A DNA stretch of 64,000 nt. Origin: Cladorhizidae sp. MBARI D1340-BT2 (Eukaryota; Porifera; Demospongiae; Poecilosclerida; Cladorhizidae). Below are positions 11,474 to 20,572 of the stretch, in pieces (position 1 is the stretch's first letter; every line of letters begins with the position of its first letter). Where the stretch lies: the NCBI GenBank assembly GCA_028752905.1, contig JAQNBH010000006.1, positions 28,306,695 through 28,370,694 on the forward strand. The letters are read 5' to 3'. The notes below the pieces were generated by a model, which was given only the letters and a program-made list of their open reading frames with translations, was not told the origin of the DNA and searched no databases. Both the position numbers and the translations under genes were made by a program.

Positions 11474-11595
11474 TTTAGCAAGTGGTCTACAATTAGATTG
11501 TGGGCGTCAATCAGTGTGATTCAGAAACTTAGGTTACCTGGTGTCTGGATAGACAAAGTAGGACCTAGGTGGAGCTTAGGAGAGATTCACTGACA
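11474..11595 (+). repeat. Truncated 3' LTR of element I
   Basis: These 122 bases match 9506-9628 of the 5' LTR with few differences and end at actgaca next to the target duplication. About 400 bp of the LTR's left part is missing, removed together with pol. The differences from the 5' LTR show that the insertion is not recent. Confidence 0.85.
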
Positions 11596-11600
11596 GCCAC

Positions 11601-12017
11601 CTGACCATACAGAAACCATACATGCATCAACAGGTTGGAGGCAATGCCTGTGGTTTATTTGCCATTGCTGTAGCAACTGCATTATGCAATGGTGTGGACC
11701 CATCAACAATAACATTTGATCAAACAAAGATGCAGTCCCACCTGATGAGATCTTTCCAGACATATCACATCAAACTATTCCCTGTTCAAGGATGCCGACG
11801 GGAAGCCACAAGCAAGAAGCTCAAGACTGTTCTCAGGGAACCATTGATCTGTGTTTGCAGACAACCCCATGACTGTGCCCTCACAGTGGCACAGTGCAGT
11901 GAATGGTTTCACCAATCATGTACACAGATTACACCATCAGCCATCATCAACCAGAAGGAGGAGTGGAAACTGTGGCAGTTGTTTGGAGAGGGAATTAGGT
12001 GCCACTTAAATAATTAA
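11601..12017 (+). pseudogene. Ulp1-like protease, catalytic Cys part, plus PHD-like cysteine cluster
   Basis: The frame resumes right after the target duplication, reads HLTIQKPYMHQQVGGNACGL, and holds the Gln (oxyanion) and catalytic Cys of the Ulp1 fold. Together with the His and Asp upstream, the full H-D-Q-C set is present. The C-terminal part contains ICVCRQPHDC followed by AQCSEWFHQSC. This is like a PHD finger (C-x-C … C-x3-WFH-x2-C) but short of the full C4HC3 set. The frame ends at TAA 12015-12017 and an AATAAA lies at 12083-12088. Ginger1 transposases are known to carry C-terminal Ulp1 or OTU proteases. The PHD-like tail fits a chromatin- or SUMO-linked role, but that is inference. 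Confidence 0.75.
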
Positions 12018-12082
12018 GACTGAATCTGTTTGTTCTTGTTGGGATTTTTTTCTGGGTAATTATGAATGTCTCATTTTCATGA

Positions 12083-12088
12083 AATAAA
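12083..12088 (+). terminator. Polyadenylation signal AATAAA of the Ulp1-like gene
   Basis: AATAAA lies 66 bases after the stop codon at 12017, in the context tcatgaaataaactg. The spacing and context suit the 3' end of the transposase transcript. No GT-rich element was checked beyond eye inspection. Confidence 0.45.
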
Positions 12089-12559
12089 CTGTCTAGGTTC
12101 TCCATATCTGTAAAATATTGGGAGATCCTACACTTTCTGGTGGTCTTCCTAGGATATCATGGTTGACCTGGAAATATGTTTATTGTTTAATACAAGTTTT
12201 CACAAGTGAAATTGTAGGATGGTGCTGAGGTACCACATATATATGCTCTGACCCTGTCCTTCTATCACTCCATCATCCAGAGAAGCAAAACAAAAGAAAA
12301 ATTGTTCATCTAATTGTGATTATAGTAAATGGCAAGTATTCTCACTTGTCATATTACTTCTCCCATGATGATAGATTTGTTGCTAAAAAAATCTATATCT
12401 ATAGCTAGAGAGAAAAATTTAATATAAAAAAAAAAAATTCTGAGAGAAATGAGGGTTGGCAAGTTACTTGCCATATTAGATACTCCTCCCATGTTTTTAC
12501 TGCAATTTATATATAGCTTGTGTATATATATACACACGCAACACATTCATATTCTGCTA

Positions 12560-12705
12560 TGACAGGTGAGATTTATTTGGCAGGTGGGACTAATATGTCG
12601 GTGAGACAAATATGGCAGGTGTCTGCATGTGACTAATATGGCAGGTGAGACTAATATGTCAGGTGAGACTAATATGTCAGGTGAGACTAATATGGAATAG
12701 GAATA
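12560..12705. repeat. Short tandem copies of gtgagactaatatgtcag
   Basis: Five to six imperfect copies of an 18-bp unit (ggtgagactaatatgtca and variants such as gacaaatatggcag) are arranged head to tail with one spacer. The same motif is scattered at 2626, 2704 and 17600-17935. It seems to be a dispersed repeat with local expansion. Confidence 0.7.
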
Positions 12706-12723
12706 TGGAAGAGTTTACCTGAC

Positions 12724-13126
12724 TGTCGCAGGACGACATTAAAACAAGACTGTTCCCAATGCATAACTAAGGATGTGGAGTGAACCCAGTAGTGAGTAAC
12801 TAATTATGAATTGGAAGTGTTAATAATGTGGTCTGCAGCTTAGTGTGTTTGTGTGTTATGTGTTTATGTTGGGCAAATGTCATAGGTCGATGTACGATTA
12901 CAATGTATGGACAGAAACCAGAAGTGGGGGCTCCAGCCCAGTTAAGGGAGGAGTTGTTACTGCTCTGGGAGTTAGCCATTGTACTGAGTCTTGTAAGTGT
13001 CCTATATTAAAGTTTCTCTACTTAACCTTGCTAGCCTAGTGTATAGCTTAAAGGTAGAGTGGTGGCAGCATACCAACACTTAGTGGCTCAGAGTCTGTGG
13101 GTAATATCATATTTGGTCTAGTCACA
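12724..13126 (+). repeat. Putative 5' LTR of element II
   Basis: The left edge is inferred from tgtcgcaggacgaca at 12724. The right edge, tcaca at 13126, comes from the adjacent primer site and from alignment with 15593-15626. A tattaaag box lies near 13003. There is no full second copy, so the left edge is less certain. Confidence 0.55.
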
Positions 13127-13128
13127 AC

Positions 13129-13148
13129 TTGTGACAGTGGTGGGATTT
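13129..13148 (+). promoter_or_regulatory. Decayed tRNA-Leu primer-binding site of element II
   Basis: ttgtgacagtggtgggattt matches the leucine-tRNA primer site of element I at 16 of 20 positions and sits two bases after the LTR end. The duplicate at 15629-15648 matches at 18 of 20. Confidence 0.6.
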
Positions 13149-13188
13149 TTTTTAACTAGAGAGATAGCTACTATCCTTGACAAGAAGA

Positions 13189-14373
13189 ATGGATACCAGA
13201 AGTAAGGCAAAGGACACTACAGAAGGAGAAAGGCGGAGAACTTCACCGCTAATGGACCCAGAAGATATTGGGGAAAGAGTGACAATGTCTGATATGCTCC
13301 GAATGTTTAAACTCCAGTCAGAGAAACAAAAGGAAGACGAGAAAAGACGGGCGACCGAACGAGCGGAAGCCGAGGAGAAAAGAGAACAGAGATGAGAAAG
13401 ATTGCTGATGACAGTGATGAGCGGAGGGGGCACTGGCAGGATAGAAGAATTGGACTCTGTACCTACACCCAGCCAATTCAAAGCACGCCGGTTCAGAGAA
13501 ATGAAGGAAGACGAAGATGCCCTAGATTATTTCAACGTTTTAGAGAGCCATATGGCTACATACAAGGTCCTCAAGAAGGATTGGATGAGATATTTGGCTC
13601 CGGAGTTCCGACCGGATGCCAACAGAGTATATCTGGCAATGCAGCCGGATGTAAAGGAAGACTATAATCAAGTCAAACTAGCACTTTTGCGACTCTACCG
13701 TGTGACCAGAAAAGCTTACCGACAAAGATTGGACAATCTCAAACGGAAACAAGACGAAGGATGGGAGGCTCTGATGGGTTGTGCTATCCAATTCATCACA
13801 GGATTGACAGAAGGCTGCAAAACAATCCAGCAGGTAAATGATTTGTGTGTTACATGATACTGTAATGAAGCTTATGCCTAGATAAGTAGCACAGTTTGTG
13901 TTGACAAGAAACCCAGCACTGCAGCTGAGGCTGGAGGATTGGCAGATGATTACCTGGCAGATAGGGGTTGGACCCATGTTGACCAGTCGATATTGGATCG
14001 ACTCCACCACCAGAGATTCCGGAAGGGAGACAGGCATAGGCAACCAGCAGATAGAACATGAGGCAGCTTGAATGAGGAAGAGGCAAGAGCAAGGAGCACA
14101 CACACACAAGGGAGCAATACAGATGATCACAAGCAGTACAAGCCGAAGGCAGATGGATCCTACAGACCCAAATGCTTCAAATGTGGGAAGCCAGGTTATT
14201 TTGCACCGGAATGCTATAGTACCAAGCCCAAAAGTTTCAAGAAGAGGTACGATAATGTGAACTTGTCCAAGCCACTGACGCCCAAGGAAGAAGTGTCTCT
14301 GGTCAAGACGGAGATCAGTGGACGCTCTACAGTGGAAGGCACAGTAGGAGGGGTGAGATGTATAGACATTTGA
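13189..14373 (+). pseudogene. gag of element II
   Basis: The frame from ATG 13189 runs through TGA 13393-13395, continues in the same phase to TGA 13855-13857, and reappears in that phase at about 13910-14373 after a degraded stretch. It has a charged coiled-coil N-terminus (RRATERAEAEEKREQR), a gag core around 13480-13840 (EDALDYFNVLESHMATYKVL) and a segment LADDYLADRG near 13940. The zinc knuckle CFKCGKPGYFAPEC lies at about 14173-14214, with His replaced by Tyr. That replacement and the stops show loss of function. Gag would bind RNA and form the particle shell. Confidence 0.78.
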
Positions 14374-14690
14374 TTAGATTACTGATGAAGGTCAGACGGT
14401 GGTGAGGTCGAGCTTGGTACCCAAGGAGTGCTACACCGGCAGGTCCAAGGAGGTGAGAGATTACCAGGGAACAGCATGAACTCACCACTTGGCACGGATC
14501 AACATCACTGTAGGAGGCCGCACAGAGGAGCTGGAGGTGCTGGTGGCAGATGAACTGACACATGAAGTGTTGTTTGGCACAGACATGGCTGGACTGTGGG
14601 ATTTGGGTAAGCAGTTGTTGAATAATGAGTTGGTCAATTTGGTGTCTACTCGTTCTCAGACTAGAGCAGGAGGGAATACTTAACTGCAGG
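14374..14690 (+). pseudogene. Aspartic protease remnant of element II
   Basis: After a frameshift the sequence reads DEGQTVVRSSLVPKECY, the loop after a lost DTG active site. Frame 14489-14683 then has a flap and C-terminal strand, INITVGGRTEELEVLVAD and EVLFGTDMAGLWDLG. This order is usual for gypsy-class proteases. At least two frame changes are needed. Confidence 0.6.
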
Positions 14691-15592
14691 CTTATGGTCG
14701 GGAGAGTGTGAAGCTGAGGAGAGCACTGAGGAGGTTGACAGCAATGATGAGGAATCATGCGAAGGAGTCTCCGATGATGGACCAGACCCTACCACAACCG
14801 ACGAGACATCTGATGAAGAGCCAGAGAAGAAAAGTCTTACAAAGTCCCAGAAGAGGCAGGCTAATGCAGCGTACATAGAGGGGCAGAAGGGCCATCCACT
14901 AGATGTCAATGCCAAGGAACTCCAATGAGAGCAAGGGCATGATCCGATGCTTAAACCCATGTGGGTAAAGGCACAGAGTAATGACGATACTGAGTTTCTG
15001 GTGGAGGATCACTTGAATACAACAGACCGCCTGGTTGACGAGGCAACACAATTGTGCCTACCTAAAAGATATAGGTCCATGGTACTGTCTCTAGCTCACC
15101 GACCAGGCCATCCAGGATGAGATAGAACAGAACAGAGAATAATTGATGAATTCTTCTACCCCAAATTCATGATGATGTGAGGTGGTATGCAAGGCATGTC
15201 CAGAGTGTCAGAGAGCTGGCGGAAAAGTTTCACCTGTACCATTACCATCATCAGGCAACCATTCTCCGAATAGCGATGGATTTGACAGGGCCACTCCCGA
15301 CGACACCAGATGGCAACCATTTTATGCTAGTAGTGATAGATTATTCCACTAGATGGCCTGAGTCATTTGCATACGGACAACAGAAAGTTCCATTATTGCA
15401 GAGAAGCTAACACAAATGTTTACATGGACTGATGTGCCAGATGAGATCCTGATGGTCTGCGGCACAAACTTTGTCAGCAAGCTGCTGAAAGAGTTGTATA
15501 ACTTCTTGGGGTTGAAGATGATCGAAACCACTCCTTACCACCCACCCACAGACGGGATGGTTGAATGATTCAACTCTACGTTAAAGGCAATG
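14690..15592 (+). pseudogene. Acidic linker and integrase remnant of element II
   Basis: An acidic Ser/Glu linker (14700-14830) leads into an integrase. About 15057-15115 reads LPKRYRSMVLSLAHRPGHPG, the His part of the HHCC zinc-binding domain, followed by RTEQRIIDEFFYPKFM. The catalytic core begins at about 15270 with AMDLTGPLPTTPDGNHFMLV (first Asp). The second-Asp strand is changed to LMVCGTNF, and the third acidic region reads TPYHPPTDGMVE followed by a stop and FN. It ends at 15592, so no GPY/F module remains. Integrase would insert the cDNA into host DNA. Confidence 0.78.
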
Positions 15593-15706
15593 GTCTGTGG
15601 GTAATATTAGATTTGGTCCTGCCACAACTGGTGGCAGCGGAGGGATTTTTTTGAACTATAGAGATAGCTACTATCCTTGACAAGAAGAATGGATACCAGA
15701 AGTAAG
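15593..15706 (+). repeat. LTR end, primer site and leader joined to integrase
   Basis: The segment repeats 13093-13206: the last 34 bp of the LTR, a primer site (15629-15648) and the leader up to agtaag, including the gag ATG region. It lies directly after integrase codons rather than after a full LTR. A complete 3' LTR would not be followed by a primer site, so this marks a tandem or template-switched copy. Confidence 0.8.
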
Positions 15707-15903
15707 GTAGGTAGGTAGGTAGGTAGGTGGGTAGGTGGGTAGGTGGGTAGGTGGGTGGGTGGGTGGGTGGGTGGGTGGGTGTGTGGGTGGGTGGGTGGTT
15801 GGGTGGGTGGGTGGGTGGGTGGGTGGGTGGTTGGGTGGATAGGTAGGTAGGTAGGTAGGTAGGTAGGTAGGTAGTTAGGTAGGTAGGTAGGTAGGTAGGT
15901 AGG
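15706..15903. repeat. GGTA/GGGT microsatellite (about 200 bp)
   Basis: Uninterrupted four-base repeats, ggta at the edges and gggt in the middle, with a few substitutions. It starts exactly where the duplicated leader of element II ends. On the G-rich strand it could form unusual structures. Confidence 0.95.
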
Positions 15904-15907
15904 TCAG

Positions 15908-16002
15908 CAAAATAGAGTTAAAAAGGGGTGGTTTCTCAACTAAAGCCATTTAAAGAGTATAAACAGTTCCATAATGTTGAAAAGGAAGCTAATGTGCCCA
16001 TT
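15908..16002 (+). repeat. Single monomer of the 57-62 kb satellite
   Basis: The string catttaaagagtataaacag, then ttccataatgttgaaaagga and agctaatgtgcccatttt, matches the satellite consensus at 57.1-62.0 kb almost base for base. It includes the upstream part gttaaaaaggggtggtttctca. Only about half a monomer to one monomer is present. It directly precedes hAT transposase sequence. Confidence 0.85.
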
Positions 16003-17349
16003 TTACTTGACGAAAATGCATTTACCCTATCTTATTCATCACACCATCGTCGTCTTATACCATTCATCTTGCATGATGAAATCAGTAAACTGAAACAAGA
16101 TATTTGCGGAAGACATGTAGCAATCATTTTTGATGGAACGACCCATGTGTGTGAGGCCTTTGTGATTGTTCTACATTACATAGATAAAGAGTGAGCTATC
16201 AAGCAGCGTGTTTGTCGGCTGATGCTTTTCGCTAAATCCATCACTGGAGAAGAATGTGCTAGGCAACTAATAACTGCTTTGTCAACTGAGCTGTCAATTG
16301 CTTCTAGTTTGATTATAGCAGCAATGAGGGACTGTGCATCAGTGAATGATGTGGCATCTATAATAAGATAATGGATATCGGCTGTTTTTCGCACACTCTG
16401 GATCATGTTGGAGAAAGAATGAAAACACCTATCTTAGATGTGTTCATAAAGGCTTGGATAAGCTTGTTCGCTCACAGTCCGAAGTCAAGGCTTGCATGCA
16501 AGACACAGACTGGATTGTCCTCTCCAACCTATTCAGCAACCAGATGGTGGAGTAAGTTTGAAGTTGTCCACAATTTGCATGACATGTTTGGAGATGTGCC
16601 TGATTTTCTGCATGGCAGTGGTTTACCTCCATATACAACTGGAAAACTACTGGAAATCATTGATTATCAAACAGCACATAGGAAACTGAAAATGGAGCTC
16701 GCTGTAACAGTAGATGCAATGGAACCGTTCGTCAAGGCAACATACTCATTGGAAGGTGATGGGCCATTAGTGTTAGTTACATGAAGTCTTCTGTATTCTC
16801 ATGTCTCGTCACAATACTATCCAAATGTGGCTGCAGTCTCTAAGCATCTGTCAGAAGGAAATTCTACATATGAGTGCGAACTGATAGCTTACGCCAAAGC
16901 TTGTTGTGTCGCTACTCATACTTCAAGGAGAAGTTTAACAGAGATCTCAGGCCTATTGTACTTTCCTTTAAGGCAGCACGTTACCTTTCACCTTCAAAAG
17001 TGAATGAACTCAAGCCAACTACTGTTGATATTGATTCACTTACTGTCTTCCAATTCTTAAACACAGAAGTGATTAATGGCTTAAAGTCTGAGTTACCTGA
17101 ATATCTTGCAGCAGCAGAGGATGTTTCGGATAGCGTAGACCCCATTGGATGGTGGAAGTCCATGAGAAGAATGGTAGATTGCCTAACTGGACTCACACAT
17201 GTAGATTAGTCTTATTTGTGCAGCCTTCGTCAGCTGCAGCTGAACGTGCATTCTCAATTTTGAGCAATAACTTTTCTACGAAGCAAGAAACTTCTTTGGA
17301 TGATTACTTACAACTTTCTGTTATGTTACAGTACAACTATAGTCTATAG
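16003..17349 (+). pseudogene. hAT-superfamily transposase remnant 1
   Basis: Four overlapping plus-strand pieces in different frames make a decayed hAT transposase, a cut-and-paste DDE enzyme. The first (to 16194) has HVAIIFDGTTHVCEAFVIV, which should carry the first catalytic Asp. The second (16371-16784) has DIGCFSHTLDHVGERMKTP and SATRWWSKFEV, characteristic of this branch. The third (16874-17209) leads to GWWKS. The fourth reads LVLFVQPSSAAAERAFSILS and SLDDYLQLSVMLQYN to TAG 17347-17349, the C-terminal dimerisation region. At least three frameshifts and stops (16192-16194, 16784) are present. I find no clear terminal repeats. A satellite monomer abuts the left side. Confidence 0.85.
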
Positions 17350-17600
17350 ATAATTGTAAATGTTAAAATGTCTCGAATCTTGAATACTTGATTGCCTATA
17401 TTCTCTTTTTAAATGATGTGACAATTGTTTGTCAAAGCATAATTGAGAAAAAGAGGTATATTGAAAATAAAAATAGGTGAATATTAGGAGCATAATTTCA
17501 TAATAGGAAAGAAAAATAGGTAGAATGTAAAGAAAAATAGGTGAATATTAGGAGCATAAAAGGAAAGAAAAATAGGCAGAAATTCAAGCATAATCCGCCA
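17350..17600. repeat. AT-rich DNA with a short direct repeat
   Basis: The string aaaaataggtgaatattaggagcata occurs twice, near 17469-17494 and 17532-17557, amid gaaagaaaaatagg repeats. Nothing else is seen. Confidence 0.6.
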
Positions 17601-17935
17601 GGGCCTACTAATATGGCGGAACAAATGTGGCAGTTGACAGGGGCAGATCTAGGGTATCACTAAGGGGTGTTTGGTATCACTACTAAGGTGAGTCAAGTTG
17701 CAGTTTTATAAATTTATATGGGGGGTGGTGGTTAAACCCCCAAAACACCCACCCGGATCTGCCCCTGGGTGAGACTAATATGGCAGCTCAGGTGAGAAAT
17801 ATTGCACAGGCGGGACTAATATGGCAGGCGGGACTAATAATTATGGCACTCTATGGCACTATATTTGTCCCGTTATCGCGAACATTTTCTGAGTGGGACA
17901 AATATGGCAGCGGGACTAATATGGCACGACACCTG
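17600..17935. repeat. Cluster of aatatggca motifs
   Basis: At least six copies of the motif ggga(c)taatatggcag or its inverted form occur, including an inverted pair near 17862-17876 and 17895-17910. A small CAGGGG-ended insertion sits inside. The motif also occurs at 2.6 and 12.6 kb. Reading frames across the cluster look spurious. Confidence 0.65.
17638..17767. mobile_element. Small hAT-like MITE (130 bp)
   Basis: The ends caggggcagatctaggg (17638-17654) and cccggatctgcccctg (17752-17767) are inverted copies with one or two changes. CAGGGGC-type ends are usual for hAT elements. The interior has no coding capacity. I cannot see a clean 8-bp target duplication. Confidence 0.6.
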
Positions 17936-18547
17936 CATAGCTTCGCGACCACATCCCCCCCCCTGACCCCCCACCCCCCATCCCCCACCCCGACTTCAAA
18001 CACACCCTCGCATTCTTCTGGCTACATTTTCCACATCATTGCACATACCTCCGGGCTATATATAGTTGTTTTTTTACAGCAGCAAAACAAACAAAACCAC
18101 AGTATGCATGCAGTCTCAGGGTATTCCATCTGCCATCTCTTTCAACGCCTCTCCATCAACCTGTGGCGTGGTATTGCACAGCATAACCATACCTTCTGAC
18201 ATTTATGTGCACCATTAATGTCATGGCCTGAAGCAATACCTCCTGCTTGTCATTGGAGGCTTATGAAATCATTGGCATCTATCAATTTATATCATGACAA
18301 ATACAATCTGAATCAGTTATATTTATAAATAGATAGATATAACTATGCAAAGCCAGGATATTTAGTACCCCATAGTCCCATACATTGATATAATAGATGT
18401 TTATAGAATAGTTACAGTATTAATTATGACTACATTGACTACAGCACCATTTATAGTCTGGATTACTCCACACAGCTTGAGGGACGGTTTGACAAGTGTC
18501 ATGGAACAATTCCAAGCAGCTATTACATGAGACCATTTTATTTCCAT
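17936..18547. other. Unassigned DNA, C-rich then AT-rich
   Basis: The stretch has a C-rich tract (17951-17995), then ordinary AT-rich sequence. An open frame at 17780-18199 spans the MITE cluster and the C tract and resembles no protein. Nothing else is recognised. Confidence 0.4.
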
Positions 18548-19660
18548 CCATGTTCTTCTAGTGAAAATGTTCTTGCTGCTCAGTGCATGATTGATCATCG
18601 AACTTACACTGCAAGCCAAGGTGAATAGACTTTAGTTCTTGCAATATTGTAGCAATGTTTGTAACTATGAAACTATGTTTCATTAGGTTGGACAGGGAGA
18701 GCAAAGAAGCATGTTCAAATAAATTATAATTGATCAATCAGTCAACACATGTCTTCCTAGATATAGAATACACTGACTCATCGCCTATGAAGGTTTCATG
18801 TAAGTAGGTTGGACACAGAGAGCCAAGGGTCATTAAAGTTGATCAAGGCATGTAATCCTAGATTTAGGTATACTGTAACTCACCATCTATGATGTTTTCA
18901 TGAAGTATGTACGAAACAGAGAGCCAAGAGACATGTTCAAATAAATTGAAGTTGATCAAATCATGCCATCCTAGCCATAGACTACTTTAACTCACCTCCT
19001 ATAAAGTAAGCACAGACAGAGATGAGGTACATGTTGAAACAAATATATTGTACTTAAACTGTGTATCCCTAGAGTCCCTTCGCATGGATGATATCGCAGA
19101 GACAGTGCACTTGAGCTCAATGGTATGCAAGTGAGCATTCTGGTCTCGTGGTTATTGGTAAATATTTTACCATCAATTCTTGTTCAAGTAAGTCTGCAGT
19201 AAGTCTGTTGATAAATGATCATTAGTTACTGAGTAGAATACAGACTTGCTTCCATTGAGATCAGGTATGCTCCACCTGTTAGTTGACATAGCTATCTTTA
19301 GATTGGATCCTGTATACTCTAGTAAAGGTAATGCTACCCTTACTGGTGTGAGGACAGCTAGCTCATACTAATACTCCTAGTAGTGCCTAACCATGCCAGG
19401 AGAAATCTACAGGTAACTCTTTCCCTCCTGATATTAGCTAACACCTACAATACCAAACAATCCTAGATGCCGATACAGTAATACTGTAAATCGCAGTTCA
19501 TTTTATTCTCAAGAGTGAATTCTGAGGGATTTCAGGCTAGCATGGTGCCTATAGAGCTTTTATTGGCTTGCAGATACAGCAGTAAAGGTAAGGAAGAGAC
19601 TGTTTATGATGACAATTTGTGATTGTCAGTAAGTTTTATATTTTTATCACTTCCTCCGCC
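18548..19660 (+). repeat. Diverged duplicated segment, copy A
   Basis: This copy matches copy B at 20573-22230 in the same order. Both have a block starting ttgctgctcagt, about three imperfect roughly 115-bp units (ggttggacacagagagcca…), gtgagcattctg, agaaatctacag, and gaagagactgttt at the end. I see no protein in it. It resembles an old non-autonomous or untranslated element. A third, inverted copy is at 48442-48800. Confidence 0.75.
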
Positions 19661-20572
19661 CACTCACATAAACCAGAACAAGAAATAAAGTTTTATATAA
19701 TAATGCTGTAGCATTCTGCATATTTACAGGTAAAAATCTGGTTTTAGCACATGTTTTACAAAACATTTCAAATGTTCCAACGAAATTTGTTATTACATTC
19801 AAAATTGAGAGCATAATTTTCCATCCTCCAACAAAGACCATGTTAATTAAATGAGACGGTTACATATTATTAATTTTTTTTATTCGACTATGTTTCACAA
19901 CACTTAAGCTGAGATGGAATTATTCTTACAAAATTTAAGCATCATCAGATATGGAGGGGTCAACTGTTAGTTTAACATTTACTTTAGAAGCAAGATCACT
20001 ACTCAGAACCAGCTGAGCCAGGGAGATGTCTCTCAAACCAACTTAGTAAGATGTCCTTAACAGAGATATGCAGGATGATAAGGTAGAGGCACTAAGCAAC
20101 TGGATACACAGATGTAGCATGATAAACAGGGATGCTAGATGAGGTTGGGTAGAATTGATAATGGAGAGAAGAGCCATAGCAACCAGTAAACTATTAAATC
20201 AAGAATTGTGTCCATATACACATGTATGCACTTTGCTCCAGCTGCAACTAATCAACTGTTACTTCACTTCCCTAAACACAGGCTATAGCAACAAGGATGC
20301 AGGGGGTAAAGGTCAGCAAACTGCTGTAAGCAGCTTAAAGACCAACTGAGCTTCTTAACACAAACTAGGACTCTACATAATCAGATAAAACTTCTGACAG
20401 CTGCTGTAAAGCAACAGACAGGTGTTTATCTGACTTTAACCCTTTCTCCACCTTGGTGTGGCTTAGAGCATGATGGCAAATAAAATACATTTAATGTTAG
20501 AAATTTTATTACACTAGACGCCAACTTGCACATTAGTTAGCTCAATTAGTGGATATTTCATGCCCTTTTACA
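19661..20572. repeat. Repeat-derived DNA, second family
   Basis: The section around 19985-20290 (agggagatgtctctcaaacc, gatgaggttgggtagaatt, catgtatgcact) is repeated with divergence at 23825-24090, and a related trace lies at 21410-21620. No gene is recognised. Confidence 0.6.

Larger units (their letters stand above)
9102..11595 (+). mobile_element. LTR retrotransposon I (Ty3/gypsy class, internally deleted) in a Ulp1 exon
   Basis: The element begins tgtcagaaa and ends actgaca, and is flanked by a perfect 5-bp duplication gccac (9097-9101 and 11596-11600). It has a 527-bp 5' LTR, a tRNA primer site, a gag-protease frame and only the last 122 bp of the 3' LTR. The reverse transcriptase, RNase H, integrase and most of the 3' LTR are gone. 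The deletion joins gag-protease sequence near 11473 directly to LTR sequence. The LTR ends, the leucine-tRNA primer site and the gag motif DDMGAFL are shared with element IV, so the two are related. Confidence 0.88.
12724..15706 (+). mobile_element. LTR retrotransposon II (Ty3/gypsy class, protease followed by integrase), decayed
   Basis: The element has a 5' LTR-like sequence (12724-13126), a degraded leucine-tRNA primer site, gag with a zinc knuckle, a protease, an acidic linker and then integrase. It ends abruptly in a fragment consisting of the last 34 bp of an LTR plus primer site and leader (15593-15706). No reverse transcriptase or RNase H motif is seen between protease and integrase. 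Integrase coming straight after protease fits the Gmr1-like order found in elements III and IV, though a deletion of RT from a standard order cannot be excluded. Many stops and frameshifts are present. Confidence 0.8.

Noticed and set aside
17780..18199. 139-codon open frame as a gene
   Set aside because: It runs through the aatatggca motif cluster and a C-rich tract and has no domain features.
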